NCBI GenBank assembly: GCA_033791445.1
Contig: JASJGS010000046.1
Location: 1 to 7,662, forward strand
DNA: 7,662 nucleotides
Source of the DNA: JANTGF01 sp033791445
GTDB taxonomy: Bacteria; Bacteroidota; Bacteroidia; Bacteroidales; VadinHA17
Direction of reading: 5' to 3'
The notes beneath the pieces are model-generated. The model was given only the letters and a program-made list of their open reading frames with translations. It made no database searches and had not been told where the DNA came from. Shown here piece by piece: positions 7,034-7,662 of this stretch; position 1 is the stretch's first letter, and every line of letters begins with the position of its first letter. A program made the translations under genes and the position numbers.

Positions 7034-7662
7034 TTACTTATTCGTGAGCACCCAAAGCTCTACTTTTTCAGAAGAACGCCAGTGCTGATCTCTTTTTGTT
7101 TTTTCAGAAGCAACTTTCACGGATTTTTTTAAACATTTTTCCAATTGAAATCTCCCACCTTCGGCTAGTTCCTTCTCTATCGGATGCTTTTTGGTCACAT
7201 TTGTTATTTGAGCTAAATTCGAGAATATGAGCACTAGCTTTCCTTCAGGTGAAAGCCTTTGTTTTGCTCCTGCAAAAAAATCAGGGAATAGCTTTTCATT
7301 GTAGTAAATAGCTTCATCAATTTTATCGAATTCATGAGATTCCGGCAACCAAGGAGGATTAAAAACAATCAGTTCGGTCTGTTTTTCCCACTTGCCAAAA
7401 AGATGCCCAAAGTCTAATTCTATCTTTCGAGACAACTTTGTATCTCCCATAAACTCTGCAAATCCAACAATCGCATTGGGATTTGTATCTGTCCCAAAAA
7501 CCTTTTGAAAGCCATGTTGTACCATTTGTAAAGAAAGTACGCCGCTCCCAATCCCAACGTCTATTGCTGACTTCTTAGGTCCTTCATAACGTCTCAACCA
7601 ATTGTCAAAAAGCTTCAAATGATCAAAACGTGTAGGAAAATAAGTGCCATAATATGGATGTA
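7034..7662 (-). CDS. Class I SAM-dependent methyltransferase, N-terminus beyond the window
   Basis: The frame ends with TAA at 7034-7036 and stays open to the right edge, giving 208 visible residues, so the gene is partial at its 5' end. A TTG at 7616-7618 is not the real start: the frame before it is coding-like (PYYGTYFPTRFDH). The Rossmann-fold SAM-binding motif I, DVGIGSG, is at about visible residues 34-40. An acidic residue at the end of the second strand (GTDTNPNA, about 56-63) probably contacts the ribose. NPPW at about 101-104, in VFNPPWLP, is the [DNS]PP[YFW] motif of enzymes that methylate a planar nitrogen, such as glutamine side chains of release factors (PrmC/HemK) or adenine and guanine bases. 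The tail is Lys-rich, ending in ELWVLTNK. The substrate cannot be named: the PrmC N-terminal helical domain is not visible, and the NPPW variant also occurs in unassigned methyltransferases. It converges on the DUF6090 gene. Confidence 0.85.
   Translation of the reverse strand, partial: HPYYGTYFPTRFDHLKLFDNWLRRYEGPKKSAIDVGIGSGVLSLQMVQHGFQKVFGTDTNPNAIVGFAEFMGDTKLSRKIELDFGHLFGKWEKQTELIVFNPPWLPESHEFDKIDEAIYYNEKLFPDFFAGAKQRLSPEGKLVLIFSNLAQITNVTKKHPIEKELAEGGRFQLEKCLKKSVKVASEKTKRDQHWRSSEKVELWVLTNK

Noticed and set aside
7616..7618. TTG as the start of the methyltransferase
   Set aside because: The frame remains open and coding-like for 14 more residues to the window edge, so the gene starts outside the window.

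Overview
The window looks like ordinary chromosomal DNA from a member of the Bacteroidota, possibly a marine Cytophagales- or Flavobacteriales-type bacterium. The grounds are a DUF6090-type membrane protein, a very large sortilin/Asp-box protein of a form common in that phylum, AT-rich intergenic regions, start codons without clear Shine-Dalgarno sequences, and a promoter candidate of the Bacteroidota TTG-N19-TAnnTTTG type. Genus-level placement is not possible by eye. I see no tRNA, rRNA, CRISPR, transposase, phage or integrase signal.

Layout. 1-270 is AT-rich and appears non-coding. 271-828 (minus) encodes a six-helix integral membrane protein of unknown function. 984-2702 (minus) encodes a complete lipoprotein gamma-glutamyltransferase with every expected catalytic residue; its only plausible start is TTG. 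A 179-bp divergent intergenic region follows, with a promoter candidate facing right. 2882-6040 (plus) encodes a 1052-residue exported beta-propeller protein with eleven Asp-box repeats. Twenty bases later, 6061-6645 (plus) encodes a DUF6090-type single-pass membrane protein. It is cut by an in-frame TAG, after which the same frame stays open and coding-like to a TAA at 6784-6786. 6787-7033 is a convergent intergenic region full of inverted repeats, including a perfect 16-base palindrome. 7034-7662 (minus) is the C-terminal part of a class I methyltransferase with an NPPW motif, running off the right edge.

How the genes relate. The GGT and the Asp-box protein are divergently transcribed and both carry export signals, so they may share regulation and act outside the cytoplasm on peptides, glutathione or related material; this is inference from position only. 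The DUF6090 gene probably shares a transcript with the Asp-box gene. The methyltransferase and the six-helix protein look unrelated to the central pair. I did not find a convincing undescribed multi-gene system. The items most worth checking are the interrupted DUF6090 frame and the palindrome-rich intergenic block.
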